Below, in pieces: positions 1 to 11,699 of a DNA stretch of 64,000 nt. Positions within the stretch are counted from its first letter, which is position 1; every line of letters starts with the position of its first letter. The DNA lies in contig NW_004450585.1 of assembly GCF_000321225.1 (NCBI RefSeq), positions 619,155 to 683,154 of the forward strand, in the 5' to 3' direction. The notes beneath the pieces are model-generated. The model worked only from the letters and a program-made list of their open reading frames with translations, ran no database searches and was not told where the DNA came from. Position numbers and translations under genes: made by a program. The stretch is from Odobenus rosmarus divergens (taxonomy: Eukaryota; Chordata; Mammalia; Carnivora; Odobenidae).

Positions 1-86
1 CCAATGCGGGGCTTGATCCCAGGACCCTGGGATCATGACCTGAGCCGAAGGCAGGCGATTAACTGACTGAGCCACCCAGGCATCCC
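1..86 (-). repeat. CAN-SINE, truncated by window edge
   Basis: This is the tRNA-like head of a carnivore SINE in antisense. It holds the box B-like stretch and the terminal GAGCCACCCAGGCATCCC. The A-rich tail lies left of the window. It sits in the last COQ3 intron, about 95 bases before the splice acceptor. Confidence 0.9.
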
Positions 87-179
87 AGGAATCCTTTTTT
101 AATATAGAGTCGCATTAGAATCTTGGCATTTGGAAAGTAATTACATATTAATTCTACTCTTTCTGATTGTTTTTTTCAG

Positions 180-397
180 ACGGTCTGTCAGTTCAAACTG
201 TGGCAGGAATGGTCTACAACCCCTTCTCAGGTTACTGGCATTGGAGTGAAAATACCAGCCTGAACTATGCAGCTCATGCTGTGAAGTCCACAGAACAGGA
301 ACACCCAGTGCCTGAGTTTGTTTTCAAGGGGGAAACAGAAGAGCTCAGACATAAAGACTCCACCAACCCAGGTGTGCAGGAAGAGCTGAAGAAGTGA
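180..397 (+). CDS. COQ3: COQ3 terminal coding exon (partial gene)
   Basis: This is the last coding exon of the mitochondrial ubiquinone biosynthesis O-methyltransferase, a SAM-dependent class I enzyme that carries out both O-methylation steps of the coenzyme Q head group at the matrix side of the inner membrane. A polypyrimidine tract and AG (178-179) precede the exon. It opens with the last two bases of a split Asn codon, followed by 71 full codons and TGA at 395-397. The peptide GLSVQTVAGMVYNPFSGYWHW and the downstream NTSLNYAA stretch match the conserved C-terminal end of mammalian COQ3. The tail ending EELKK is less conserved. The SAM-binding motifs lie in upstream exons outside the window. 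No frameshift is seen. An ATG at 167 lies in the intron and is not a real start. The next gene, FAXC, has the same orientation. Confidence 0.93.
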
Positions 398-1040
398 ATT
401 GTTTCTAAGGACTATGTATAATATGGCTTGAAAGTCTGATGTTTACATATGTCAAAAACATACACTTTGTCATTTGTGAGTGGATCACGAAGAAAAGAAA
501 GTCAACAAAAAGGGCTAAAACCATGGATAAAAGTTTTGGTTGTTTCATCTAATAGCCACTTTCAAGGGATTATTCTGTGGATAAAAATTTTTGGCAAGGT
601 ATTGTGTAATCTAGGCATTTAAATTCCTCAGCCTTTGTTTTATAAATAGGGTATGCATATTTGACTTCACTTTACAGATTATATATATTCATCCAGCATG
701 TATGCACATACGTATATGCCGAAATGTGTTTTAATTTAAAGGAATCTGCATTATCTATGTTCTTTATTGCGTTTTAGCTAAAGGCAGTTATGCTTCTGAC
801 TTATGAAAACCAAATATAGTTTTATGCCACTTATATTTGGGAAGACAAAATGTATTTTTTCCTTTAAATTTTAGTATGTTGGAAAGCAAATGGATTGTTA
901 AATCTATGCCGCGTTTGGATTCAAACATTAAAATCAAGAAGTTCGGATGATGTTGGACATACTTCTGTACAGTTCCATAAATGTTTTATTGTGACTTTTT
1001 TTTTAAGTAGAAAGGATTTTTTAAAACTCAATTAAAAATT
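398..1040 (+). other. COQ3: COQ3 3' UTR and downstream AT-rich DNA
   Basis: This AT-rich stretch follows the COQ3 stop. No canonical AATAAA lies close to the stop. The first ATTAAA variants are at 928-933 and 1031-1036, and GATAAA or CATAAA variants occur earlier. The true cleavage site cannot be fixed from sequence alone. No recognisable transposon was seen. Confidence 0.5.
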
Positions 1041-2755
1041 CAGTTATGGAAATTTTCTTCTTTGACTAACATTTTTATAATTGAAGGGACTGACTTGAAA
1101 TGTATTTTTATGCTTCTTGAAGTATGTGAGTCCCTGGCTTTTTCTGAAAGTCCAGATGCTCTATATAAAGACATTCATAGACGCCGTTGACCCAGTGTGA
1201 CAAACATGGATTGAATGTGTGTGACCCAGAGGGAAGGTCAGCTTTTTAACTTCCTATCATTTTTCACTTTTACACTCATGTTTCCTGTATTCCTTTGTCG
1301 GTGTCTGTTAGAATTAGCTCCTCAGGCAAACACTTCCCAGCCACCTTAGCTTATCATTTGCTTGTTCTCAGCGGCATTATAGGGGAGGAAACTGAAATTT
1401 AAAGAATTAAAAGAGGAATTTTAACTTCAGTTGCTATTGCGTAATTAAGGTGCTAAAAATTAGGAGCTTCCATTGGCCTCCCTTTAAAAGTTAGATTCTT
1501 AGTCCGAATTCTAGTAGTTTTATTACCAAAACAAAGCTTCCTCATTCTGTTAGGAAAAAAAAAAAGTGTTGGTATAAAACAGTAATCTAAGACCAGTGTA
1601 ATGGAATTGATTAAAAAGCAGTCCCCCAAACAAGTATATTTATTTTAGATAAAAAACACTAACTTTCAGTTATTAAAAATACATTCTTAAGTGCTGGAAG
1701 TTCAGGGTGATTCAGTAATAACTACTTCTGTGTTTCTCTTGACTTCCAATGGGATGAAAAGATGAAAATTTTGTGCCTCTCTGTATAATCTAATTTGATC
1801 TTTCAGGCCAATTTCAACCAAATTTCAGGAGAAATAGGTTCAAAAAGATACTACACATTTTTTTAAGTGTATATTTGTAGAGTGAGTAAGTGCCAGCCTG
1901 GGATTTGAACCCAAGCAGTCTGTTTTAGAGTTTCTGTTCTGTGCTATATCTAGTAAAGCATGATCTGTACTTGGTACACAGTATATTTTCCAGCTGAAAA
2001 TTATTAATTCTGAGAACTACCAACTTTTGAAAAGCAGTAATCTATCAATTAGGGCTAGATTAGGGAGTTTCACCTGCAAACCTTCCCTCAGGAACTCTGG
2101 GTTCATGAGAATGCCCTGCAAGAAATAATGATAGAGACTTTATGACTAATGGTCCAGCAAAAGAGACTGTAAACCTGACTTAGAATGAAAAAGAACAAGG
2201 CTCAGAGAGAAAGAAGTTGAATTTGCAGGCAATCTTAATTTGGGGTGAGGGGAACAACCATGGGAAGCTGGGCAATGACCTTGACCACCTTGCTCAGTGG
2301 GGCTGTAATTAGAAAAACTGCTAGACCATCTGAGGTTGGCTCAAAGGACTACAAGCACTAGGAGAGCAAAACTTTCGGCACTTAGAAGTAGCCATGAATG
2401 ATGGTAGGAAGGGTCACACGGCAAGGCAGGTGGTAACAGAGAGATCAAGGGGTGTAGCTTTTCCCAAAACTTCTGCAAGGAACAGTGGGATCCAGCACCC
2501 AGCACATATATGCAAAACCCCCTGGGAACCTGCAGGAGCCTTCTGGAAGCAGGGTTCTAGAAACTAGCCTGGTTAAGAGACTAGAATAAAAAGCAACTGC
2601 AGTTGTTACGAAAGCGTTGATTGTTCCCAAAGTTGCTATGTTCTGGGGAAAATAAGTGCCATGCAGGCATATAAAACATTGCTGTATTTGTGTGTTCTAT
2701 ATTTTTCCTGAAGACAAAACATCACAAAAGAATTGTCTTTAAATCTTATTCTATA
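1041..2755. other. Intergenic DNA, mostly unclassified
   Basis: This is AT-rich DNA after COQ3 with no plausible coding exon. The only recognisable piece is a short MIR-like core near 1880-1925, listed separately. The rest is unclassified. Confidence 0.5.
1880..1925 (-). repeat. MIR-like fragment
   Basis: The stretch GGGATTTGAACCCAAGCAGTC with its preceding GTAAGTGCCAG resembles the antisense core of mammalian MIR. It is short and diverged. Confidence 0.5.
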
Positions 2756-2957
2756 GGGCGCCTGGGTGGCTCAGTCAGTTGAGCATCTGCCTTTGGCTCA
2801 GGTCATGATCCCAGGGTCCTGGGATCGAGCCCCGTATCAGGCTCCCTGCTCATCAAGGAACCTGCTTCTCCCTCTCCCTCTGCCTGCTGCTCCCCCTGCT
2901 TGTGCTCTCTCTCTCTCTCTCTCTCTGTCAAATAAATAAAATCTTTTAAAAAAAAAT
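2756..2957 (+). repeat. CAN-SINE
   Basis: A full-length sense copy. It starts GGGCGCCTGGGTGGCTCAGT, has a (CT)n tract near 2906-2927, and ends in AAATAAATAAAATCTTTT plus poly(A). Confidence 0.95.
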
Positions 2958-3334
2958 CTTTTATGTCTAGATGTATACTTGAGGCACTAGAAATGCTATC
3001 ACATTGTCTGTCCCCTAAATCATGCCTGAGTGCTCTCAAATGAAAATGTCAATATCATTGCAACTTGTGATCTTAAGGAAACTTTCTATTTTTTGATGAA
3101 CATGTTTGGATTTGGAAAACAGGGGCGCCATTTGTGTACTAAGGTTGAACATTTTGTTTGATTACGATTTGTTAACAGAGTCATTTTGTAGGTAAGCTTA
3201 AGACTCCACAAAGAGCCGTTCTTTGTAGTTGTGTTGCTTTGGAGAATTTGTTAAAGGCCTTCCCGCTGTTCAGTTGATTTCACAATGGATAATTGGAAAG
3301 CTGACAGAATGATGTGTATCCTCTGTTTCCCCTC

Positions 3335-3865
3335 AGCACCACAGCCAAACATATCAAAAGGGTTGTCTCCATTTTGTCATTCTCTCACTCTGGTTGGCCC
3401 CCCTCCATTATTGTTTCATTGAGACCATTCTCAGTGAAGTCACAGATTGACCACGTGACTATACCCAAAGACCATTTTTCAGTTCTTATCTCGCTCATTG
3501 ACATTATTAATGACCTCCCTCCTTTAAACATTCTCCTCTATTTCCATGACTTTACCCTCTTTGACTAACCACTCCTTGTCAGCCTGAGTTCCCCTTTCTT
3601 GCTCTCCCTACCCACCTGTTGGCTTTAATTGGATGGTTCCCTATACCCATACTTTCATAGTCTCCTGTAAATAAATCTTCCTCAAATTATCTTATTTCAA
3701 GGGGGCCATCTGCTTCCCGTTGGGGCCCTCACTGATAAACTGACCCACTCCCAACCTCTTCTTAAAACCCTTCAATGGTTTCTCATTGCTCTGAAGGTAA
3801 AAGACCTAAATCCCTTAACATGGCTACCAAGTCCTGCCTACTTCTCAAGCCTCATTTATTTTTGA
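3335..3865 (+). repeat. L2 LINE fragment
   Basis: This is an ancient L2 3' region in sense. It includes the phrase around 3765-3800 (AACCCTTCAATGGTTTCTC, then AAGGTAAAAGACC) that corresponds to the end of L2 ORF2. It is diverged and non-coding. A short open frame at 3314-3568 is residual L2 sequence. Confidence 0.7.
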
Positions 3866-3880
3866 CAAGTATGCTGGATT

Positions 3881-4080
3881 ATTTTTTCAAGATTTTTATT
3901 TATTTATTTTAGAGATATATATAGAGAGAGCGCAAGCGGGGTGAGCAGAGGGAGAGGGACAAGTAGACTCAGCGCTGAGTGCAGAGATTGAAGGGGGTCT
4001 TGATCCCAGGGCCCTGAGATCATGACCTGAGCAGAAATCAAGAGTCGGGCACTTAACTGACTGAGCCACCCAGGCGCCCC
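3881..4080 (-). repeat. CAN-SINE with 14-bp target-site duplication
   Basis: An antisense copy flanked by the exact direct repeat AAGTATGCTGGATT at 3867-3880 and 4081-4094, marking a clean retrotransposition. Confidence 0.95.
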
Positions 4081-4129
4081 AAGTATGCTGGATTTTAATA
4101 ACAGCAGAGTTCATTATTGTTCCTTTGTA

Positions 4130-5700
4130 TCATTTTAAACTTTACATTTAAAAATAAAATATAAAATAATTTCAGACTTACAAAAAAAGTGCCAAAAGTA
4201 ACCCAAAGGGTTCCCATATACCCTTCATTCAGCTTCCCAAATGTTAATCAATTATTTATTTATTTATTTATTTATTTTAAAGATTTTATTTATTTATTTG
4301 ACAGAGAGAGACACAGAGAGAGAGGGAATACAAGCAGGGGGAGTGGGAGAGGGAGAAGCAGGCCTCCCGCGGAGCAGGGAGCCCGACAGATCCCAGGACC
4401 CTGAGATCATGAGCTGAGCCGAAGGCGGATGCCCAACGACTGAGCCACCCAGGCGCCCCCCAAATGTTATCTTTAACCATAATACAATGATAAAACCCAG
4501 AAAATTAACATTGATACACCACTATTATCTAATCTACAAACCTTATTTAAGTTTATTAATTGTCCCACTAGTGTCTTTTTTAGCGGGAAACAAGATCCCC
4601 CATTGCATTAAATTGTCATGTCTTAGTCTCCTTTAATTTGAGACAGTTTCTCATTCTGCCTTTGTCATTCATGAATTTGACAGTGACAGAGCACTAGACA
4701 TTTGTTTTAAATGTACCTCAACTTGTATTTTTTTTTCTTATTTTTCCTCATAATTAAATCCAGGTAAATGCATTTTTGGCAAGAACACCACAGAAGTGAT
4801 ATTGTGCCCTTCTCAGTGCATCCTGTCAGGATGTCAATATGGCTTGTTACTGTGGATACTAAGTTTGATCACATGGCTAAGGTAGTGTCTACCAGATTTC
4901 TTCACTGTAAGTTACTGTATTTTTTCCTTTATAATGAATAACTACCTTATAGTAAGATACTGTGAGAATAGGTAAGTGCTGGGTTGTTGGTACTTTTGCC
5001 CACTAGTTTTATCATCCGTTGATGGTTATTGCTTGAAACAGTTATGACTGTGGTGTTTGTCTAGCAGTCATTCTCATCTTTGTTTCTACACTATTAATGG
5101 AATTCTGAAAGGAAGAACTGTCCCTTCTCCCCCATTTGCTCATTTATTTAATCATTTATTTTTATTAGAATGGACTTGCGGACATTATCTTCTATGGGTT
5201 ATAACCCACTGCTATCATTTTCATTACTCAAGTTGTCCCAGATTTGGCCATGGGGAACCCTTCCCATGTCCTTTCACAACCCTATACTTTTTCAGACACT
5301 TCCTTGCTTTCTGGCATCACAGGGGACTCCAGGCTCAACTTGTATTTGTCTTGATCCAGCCCAGGAATTCAAGGAACCCCAATTCCTTTTATTGGAGAAT
5401 AGTATTTAGAAACCAAGATCTGAGCACTGAGTATCCTCTACTGCTGGGGCGTCAGTGCTTCTAGGCCCTCTCCACAGACAGGGCTAGGAGGTATATGAAT
5501 GCACACGCCTGCACACATCTATACTTGTTTCTCCCCACCGCATGTGTGTGATGAATTCATACTGATACCTCTGATTGCAGTCCAGCAGCACAAGGTTTAT
5601 CCCACCATTCCTGCTTGCTTTATTTTACTTATTTGCTCAATCCTAGGATACTCATAGTTTCACAATTGCTAAACAAATTTAATTTACCCTTAGCATATAT
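4130..5700 (-). repeat. Ancient L1M-type LINE fragment, split by a SINE
   Basis: The sequence (for example ACATTGATACACC, CAGAAGTGATATTGTG, GTTACTGTATTTTTTCC) matches the long non-coding region typical of old mammalian L1M (L1ME/L1MC) elements. The orientation given is my best reading. It is interrupted by the SINE at 4251-4458. A 135-codon open frame inside it (5057-5464) has no coding features. Confidence 0.6.
4251..4458 (-). repeat. CAN-SINE inserted in L1M
   Basis: An antisense copy with an expanded (TTTA)n end. CCCAAATGTTA occurs on both sides (4236-4246 and 4459-4469), consistent with a target-site duplication inside the older L1M. Confidence 0.92.
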
Positions 5701-6289
5701 AGTTAAAATACTGTGTTCCAAAGTTATATTGACTTAGTTCTTTTCTTCCTCATCCACCTCAATCTGGTTGTGTTGTTCATTGTAATTAGTTTGTAATTTG
5801 TAATTCATTTGTATTCAGTTGGTTCATATGTTACTGTTTGTATTTCTTTTTGGGTTCTCCCTCCTCAACACCCTGGCTGATTTAAATTTGTTTACTTTTG
5901 GGGTATGTACCACTAACATGGTTCTGAAAGTCAGAACTCTAGAAAAAGTTATACTCCTACACCTGTCACTCCCCCATCTCTTCCACTCCTGTATCCATGC
6001 TATTCTTTCCACTCCATTCCTCCTTACTCACTGTAGGTAACCGATCTCATTATTCTTCTGGTTTCTCACATATGTGTGTGCATGTGCGTTTTCAACAATT
6101 AAACAGATACATACATAGTTTGTTTACTTCCTGTCTCGCTTACAAGAAAGGTAGCAAACCATAGCACCGTTCCATGCTTTGTCTCAAGTCTTGTTAAGTT
6201 CTGCTCTTGGAGTTTGCACAGTTTCCCCTTCACTCGAGAACATTCAAACCCCCTATTAGCCAGCATCCTCCCTCCCCCCACTTAGTTCC
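5701..6289. other. Unclassified intergenic DNA
   Basis: Probably old LINE-derived sequence continuing from the L1M on the left. No clear family boundary, coding exon or RNA gene was seen. Confidence 0.4.
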
Positions 6290-6575
6290 CTGTACTTCTC
6301 CTTCAGACCTCAGCCCAGGCATCACCTCCTCTAGGAACGTTTCTTTGCCTTGCCTAGTGCAAATACCGCTTTTAACTTTATACCGTATTTCCCTTATCAC
6401 TTATCACAATTACAGGTTTATATTTATTTATGTGAATAATTGATTAGAATCTGTCTCATGCAAACACTATGTGGGCTGGACCATTGTTCTGTTTCACTCA
6501 CTGTTATATCCCCTGACCCAGCTCAGTGCCTGGCACTTGGTATTTGTTTGTTGAATGGGAAAATGAGTGAATGAA
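6290..6575 (+). repeat. L2 LINE 3' end
   Basis: This is the 3' terminal part of L2 in sense. The phrase CAGTGCCTGGCACTTGG followed by TTTGTTGAATG is diagnostic. Confidence 0.8.
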
Positions 6576-6790
6576 ATGCTGGTAATATATTTCAGTGACA
6601 TTTCAATAAAGTCAAGTAATTTGGATAATCCAACAGGTTATTACAGGTTATTTTAAAATGATAAGCTGCCTACAGTTACTTCATTATGTGACTGCTACCT
6701 TCATAAAAACCCAAAGAAATAAATTCAGTTTTTCTTGAGGTTCTGTAAAGTATTTAATCTGCTTGTCTTTATTCTCAATTCCCCTTTTTC

Positions 6791-6979
6791 TTTTTAAGAT
6801 TTTATTTATTTATTTGCCAGAGAGAGAGTGAAAGTACAAGCAAAGGGAGCTGCAGGCTGAGGGAGAAGCAGGCTTCCCGCTGAGCAGGGAGCCTGACTTG
6901 GGGCTCGATCCCAGGACCCCGAGATCATGACTTGAGCCCAAGGCAGCCGCTTAACCAACTGAGCCACCCAGGTGTCCCA
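6791..6979 (-). repeat. CAN-SINE with 16-bp target-site duplication
   Basis: An antisense copy flanked by TCAATTCCCCTTTTTC at 6775-6790 and 6980-6995, an exact duplication. Confidence 0.95.
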
Positions 6980-7056
6980 TCAATTCCCCTTTTTCCAAGA
7001 AGAGGGTCATCTTTTTGAACAGTAAGCCATGCCATTTCCAATGCTGAAGAGCCTTT

Positions 7057-7072
7057 TGTTGTTGTTGTTGTT
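7057..7072 (+). repeat. (TTG)n microsatellite
   Basis: A short GTTGTTGTTGTTGTT run. Confidence 0.7.
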
Positions 7073-7199
7073 CCCCAGTAATGACTTCTCAGTGACCCTC
7101 TTGGCCACCTGCCTGATAATAGACTTGGCCAAGGCTGGTGGATGTTCCCTAAATCTCTTCTTCCTTTCTGTAGCAACAGAACCCCTTATTTTAGCTACA

Positions 7200-7555
7200 T
7201 TTCTTGACCTTCCTTGAAGCTAGATGTGGCCATATAACTTAATTATGGCCAATGAGATGTGAGTGGAAATGGTATGTGTACCTTCCAGGAAGTGTCAGTA
7301 GGGAGCGTGCCCTTTTCCTTCCCTTTCCTCCCTCCTGCTGGCTGAAAGGGGGAAATGGTGGCTGGAGTTGGAACAGTCAGCTCCGACTTGGAGCTGGAGC
7401 AACAAGACAGAGGAGCCTGATATGTACATTACTGTATCAGGGATATATAATGAGGGAGGGAAAGAGAGAGAGAGAATGGCTGACTATCCGCTTGCTTAAG
7501 CTACTGCTGTTTGGGTTTTCTATCACAGCGAAATCAAATCTTAACTTATTATAGT
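7200..7555 (+). repeat. Old interspersed repeat, LTR-like, family uncertain
   Basis: The phrases GATGTGGCCATATAACTTA, CAATGAGATGTGAGTGG and TTAAGCTACTGCTGTTTGGG match a common mammalian repeat with an LTR-like end. I cannot name the family. The 100-codon open frame 7252-7554 is repeat-derived. Confidence 0.45.
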
Positions 7556-8056
7556 TTGCCTAACCATAAAATCCAGACCTAGAGTCCATATTACCATTTA
7601 GTGGATGGGGATAAAGAACCTAAACAAACATTTGTTGAATGGAAGATCCCACACAAAGGAAAGCAGTGATTTAGGGATCCTTATAAGAGTGGCCCACTTT
7701 AGGTGCAGGAAGTCAGGACTGTGGGGGAAAGGGGAACAAGCTAAACGAAACTTTCTACAAGGGGAAAGTCAGACAAATCCAAAATGTGAGACATATACAA
7801 GTTAACTGACCCAAACTGTGATGTAGATCAGTGCAATGCAAGAACTTTGATTGGATTCTGGATAGAACAGCAACAATAAAACAGCTATAAAATATTTTTG
7901 AGACAATTGCATAAATTTGAACATAGACTAGATCTGAGATAACTTTGTGGAATTATTATGAACTTTCTTATATGTGATAACATTGAGTTTATGAAAGACA
8001 ATGTCCTTATTCTTAGAAACTGCATAGAGTTGGGAATGTAGGTACTGAAAAAAATA
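7556..8056. other. Unclassified intergenic DNA
   Basis: No repeat family or exon recognised. Confidence 0.4.
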
Positions 8057-8262
8057 CAGGCACCTGGGTGGCTCAGTCATTAAGCGTCTGCCTTCGGCTC
8101 AGGTCATGATCCCAGGGTCCTGGGATCGAGCCCCACATCGGGCTCCCTGCTGGGCAGGAAGCCTGCTTCTCCCTCTCCCACTCCCCCTGCTTGTGTTCCC
8201 TCTCTCGCTGTGTCTCTCTCTGTCTCAAATAAATAAATAAAAATCTTTAAAAAAAAAAAAAA
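8057..8262 (+). repeat. CAN-SINE
   Basis: A full-length sense copy starting CAGGCACCTGGGTGGCTCAG and ending in (AAAT)n, AATCTTT and poly(A). It is the CAGTCATTAAGCG variant also seen at 12993. Confidence 0.93.
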
Positions 8263-8806
8263 GCATTTAAACCCAACAGAGCTTCACAAGGCTTACAGTC
8301 TGGGCTATTTGCCTCCATTCTCTTAGAGTGTCATTACTTTTCTATGGCTGAGCCAACTACATGCTACTAATTCTAATTTGATAAAATGCTTTAAAGACCC
8401 AGAATAAAATGATATCCTTACTTTCTATAGTATAGTCATAGGTTTTGCTATTCTATTAATGATAAATTGAGGAAAAGTATTAAAATACTACACATCAGAA
8501 ATATCTCAGTCAAGCAAAAAAGTCAAAATGTTGGACACTATTTGAGATGTCTTTATGATGTGTACTAAGGACACTCACCATGGCTTCTGTATATGGTTGG
8601 CCTGCACCACACAGCATTGAGAGACATCAAATAGAGATTTAAAGAGACTGCTTGGTAACTAGGCACGGGGGCAAGTTATGCTTCCTGGAAATATTTTTCA
8701 AACTTGGACTGACGAGGTCCCTGCAATTCCATAAAACATATTTTTATCATTATAGGCTTACAGAAATAGGCCTGAAAATCTAAGACTCCTAAGAAAATAT
8801 TGATGT
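8263..8806. other. Unclassified intergenic DNA
   Basis: No repeat family or exon recognised. Confidence 0.4.
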
Positions 8807-8822
8807 AGAAATAAAGATGGAA

Positions 8823-9016
8823 GGGCGCCTGGGTGGCTCAGTTGGTTAAGCAACTGCCTTTGGCTCAGGTCATGATCCTGGAGTCCCGGGATCGAGTCCT
8901 GCATCGGGCTCCCTGCCCAGCAGGGAGTCTGCTTTACCCTCTGACCCTCCCCCCTCTCATGCTCTCTCTCTTCCATTCTCTCTCTCTCAAATAAATAAAT
9001 AAAATCTTAAAAAAAA
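8823..9016 (+). repeat. CAN-SINE with 16-bp target-site duplication
   Basis: A sense copy flanked by AGAAATAAAGATGGAA at 8807-8822 and 9017-9032, an exact duplication. Confidence 0.95.
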
Positions 9017-9486
9017 AGAAATAAAGATGGAAATGAGACCAAATGCAAGAAAGTGTTAGTATAACCAACCCATAATCGCTTTTATTAACTTACAGTGTGA
9101 CTTTATTAGAAGGGAGATTCTTCGTTGATTATTACTCATGAGATGCAAATGGCATGCTAGCCTTCTCTGTATCAAGAAAAATAAATAAATAAAAAGTCCT
9201 GACACTGAGGGTTTGCCTGGAAATCAAGCAAAATAATTTATTGTGAGTTCAATAAACCTCTTGTATTCCAGCAAGAAAAGGATGAGCCCTTATAAATGAG
9301 CCACTGTTCAGGAGCTGAAAGGCACCAGTTGGACCCAAAGAAAACAATATGTTCTCAAGATGATGTGGCAGAGCTGAGAATGGGGTGGGGGGAGGATAGT
9401 TACAAGGTAAATATGGACACCAGATGTTTCCATTTTGCTCATTTTGAATTTTTCTTTCTTTTTTCTCTTTAATTTCTCTTAATTTT

Positions 9487-9574
9487 TTAAAGCTCCACTC
9501 CACATGGGGCTTGAACTCATGACCCGGAGATCAAGAGTCCCACACTCTTATCAACTGAGCCAGCCAGACACCTC
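9487..9574 (-). repeat. Short tRNA-derived SINE without CT tract
   Basis: An antisense copy of an older, short CAN-SINE form. It has a tRNA-like head (GGGGCTTGAACTCATGACCC, ending CAACTGAGCCAGCCAG) and lacks the long CT tract of the younger copies. Confidence 0.8.
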
Positions 9575-9749
9575 TTGAATTTTTGTTTCTTGTTGACAGA
9601 CGGAACCTAATGGACATAGAACTCACAGACATCAGGTGAGATCTCCATTCATTTTCCTTACTCTAAAACAGTCCCTGTAGTATCTGGGGTCTCCAGACAG
9701 GTTTATGAGGTTCCAAAAACCCCTTGAAATAGGGAACAAAATTATTGGG

Positions 9750-9862
9750 GGGAGGTGCCTGGCTGGCTTAGTTGGTGGGGCATGCAACTCTTGATCTTGG
9801 GGTCATGAGTTCGAACTCCATTTGGGCATGGAACCTTTTTTCTTTTACCTTAAAAGAAATAA
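9750..9862 (+). repeat. Short tRNA-derived SINE without CT tract
   Basis: A sense copy of the short older form, with GAGGTGCCTGGCTGGCTTAG and GGGTCATGAGTTCGAACTCC. It ends in an A-rich tail followed by a short (TG)n. Confidence 0.8.
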
Positions 9863-10137
9863 AAGTGTGTGTGTGCATGTATTTTTTTGCTAAGAACATC
9901 TCATAGCTCTAATCAGAGTCTCAAAAGGATTTATGACCACACAAAAAGGTTAAAAATTACTCTACTAAAATACTGCCATGGGAAATATAGTCTTTACTTG
10001 GCAGGGTATGTCAGGAGAAGAAAAATATGGTCATTCTATATTTTTGCCTGTAATTTGTAAAAGTGAACATGAAGGCTGTCCAAAGTTGTGAAAGGCAAAA
10101 ACTGGGATATTTAAATTGCCTCATTTAGGTCAAATTT

Positions 10138-10245
10138 TTTTTTTTTTTTTTTTTTTGGTAGGCTCTACACCCAATGTGGGGCTTGAACTCATAACCCCTA
10201 GATCAAGAGTCACAGGCTCTACTGACTGAGCCAACCAGGTGCCCC
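10138..10245 (-). repeat. Short tRNA-derived SINE, long poly(T) end
   Basis: An antisense short-form copy. An uninterrupted T run at about 10136-10156 is the poly(A) tail of the insertion. The head ends CTGAGCCAACCAGGTGCCCC. Confidence 0.85.
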
Positions 10246-10392
10246 ATTTTTGGTCATTCTTTTATATTGAATTGGAGAGATGTTTTGGGATTCTGTTCTT
10301 AGACTTAGTTTTGTCAGGATGGCATGGTGGAAGGCCAGCCTGAATTAACTAATAACCAGATTTATGCAGTGTTTAAAGAATTTCAACTCATA

Positions 10393-10570
10393 GGGGTGGC
10401 TGGGTGTCACAGTGAGTCAAGCATCTGGTTGTGATCTCAGGGCCATAGGACTGAACTCCGTGTCAGGCTCTGAACTCAGCACGGAGTCTGCTTAAAAGAC
10501 TCTCTCTCTCCCTCCCTCTGCCCCTCCTCCCCATTCTCTCTCTCAAATAAATAAATAAAATCTTTAAAAG
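10393..10570 (+). repeat. Diverged CAN-SINE with 18-bp target-site duplication
   Basis: An unusually diverged sense head (GGGGTGGCTGGGTGTCACAG) with the normal CT tract and AAATAAATAAAATCTTT end. It is flanked by AAAGAATTTCAACTCATA at 10375-10392 and 10571-10588, an exact duplication. Confidence 0.93.
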
Positions 10571-10639
10571 AAAGAATTTCAACTCATAATGCTGATTTTA
10601 AATAGAGATAAATAGATTAATAGGTAGATGGCTAGGCGG

Positions 10640-10668
10640 ATGATGGATGGATGGATGGATGGATAGAT
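10640..10668 (+). repeat. (GGAT)n microsatellite
   Basis: About six tandem GGAT units, the last one imperfect. Confidence 0.9.
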
Positions 10669-10669
10669 A

Positions 10670-11699
10670 ATAAATACTCAACTATGTTGTCAAAGAGCTT
10701 AAGGGAATGGCTTTAATCCAGTGGGATATCCAAGCAGCTCACCTCCCTGCCCTCACCTACCCACTCCCTCACACATACCATGAAGTGGCACCCAAACCCA
10801 CCTCACAGTGACCAGGCCTTTGCCCTTACAGGCCTTTGCTTATTTACTTGAGCACCCACAGACCTGGCAGTTTTGCACCCATAACTTTCCCTGAGAACCA
10901 ATCAAAGGAGGCTGAAACTTAACTCTTCCACAGGCAAATCTCTCTGTGCTCCTGAGATGACATCTTCCTTTGAAATTGATCAGTTCAGGCCCAGATGACT
11001 GGCGCTCCAGGGACCTGCTGCGGCCCAATGTTTTTGACATTCTTGTAGCCCAGTAAGGATCCCTGATAACCATAGTCACTGACTGAGATTTGGATACCCC
11101 ATACTGATTCTTTTCTACAATCTCTCCTTGAGACTCTTTCTTGAGTTCTTCTTGCCTGATTCTACCCCCCAATGCTCCCTTCTTCTAGACTTCCTGCTGC
11201 AACCTCTAAAAGCCCCATTTCATGATTTACTGATTACACTACTTCTCAAGTCTTCATTGAAATTTTCTTTACCTGCTACTTTACCTGGCTGCCCTCTAAG
11301 GATATGATTTCATCTGGAGCCATTTTGAGAGGAAGTTTCACATTCTCAGAATTGAGAGATGGGGATGTGTCATCTTTACTTGTGGCCATAACTCTTGTGT
11401 AAGAGCTCTTGCATCTCCAAGCTTCAAGTCTGGCTGTCTATCCTCCCCTTCTCTATTGCCAACCACCTACTTCTGATCACTTCTCTCAGTTACAGCATCT
11501 CTTTTGTTCTTCCCCTTCTCATGTTCTCCTGTCTTCCTGAGAAACTCCAATGTCTAGGTGGACGGTTTGTGTCCTACCTCATCAGCAACAGGACCCTGTC
11601 TCTAGAGGTTTCTACCTTCATGGACACACCTAGCACTTGAAGTGACCTAAGAATATCTGAAATTGTGGATTGAAACCCCCCACTCAGAGGAGGAAGTCT
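10670..11699. other. Unclassified intergenic DNA
   Basis: Parts are C/T-rich in a way that recalls diverged L2, but I cannot assign it. The open frames at 10840-11172 (-) and 11395-11640 (+) show no recognisable domain. Confidence 0.4.

Noticed and set aside
5057..5464. 135-codon plus-strand frame
   Set aside because: It lies wholly within an old L1M non-coding region and has no domain.
8057..9032. tRNA genes suggested by box A/B-like sequences
   Set aside because: They are heads of tRNA-derived SINEs with CT tracts, A-rich tails and target-site duplications. None folds as an intact tRNA.
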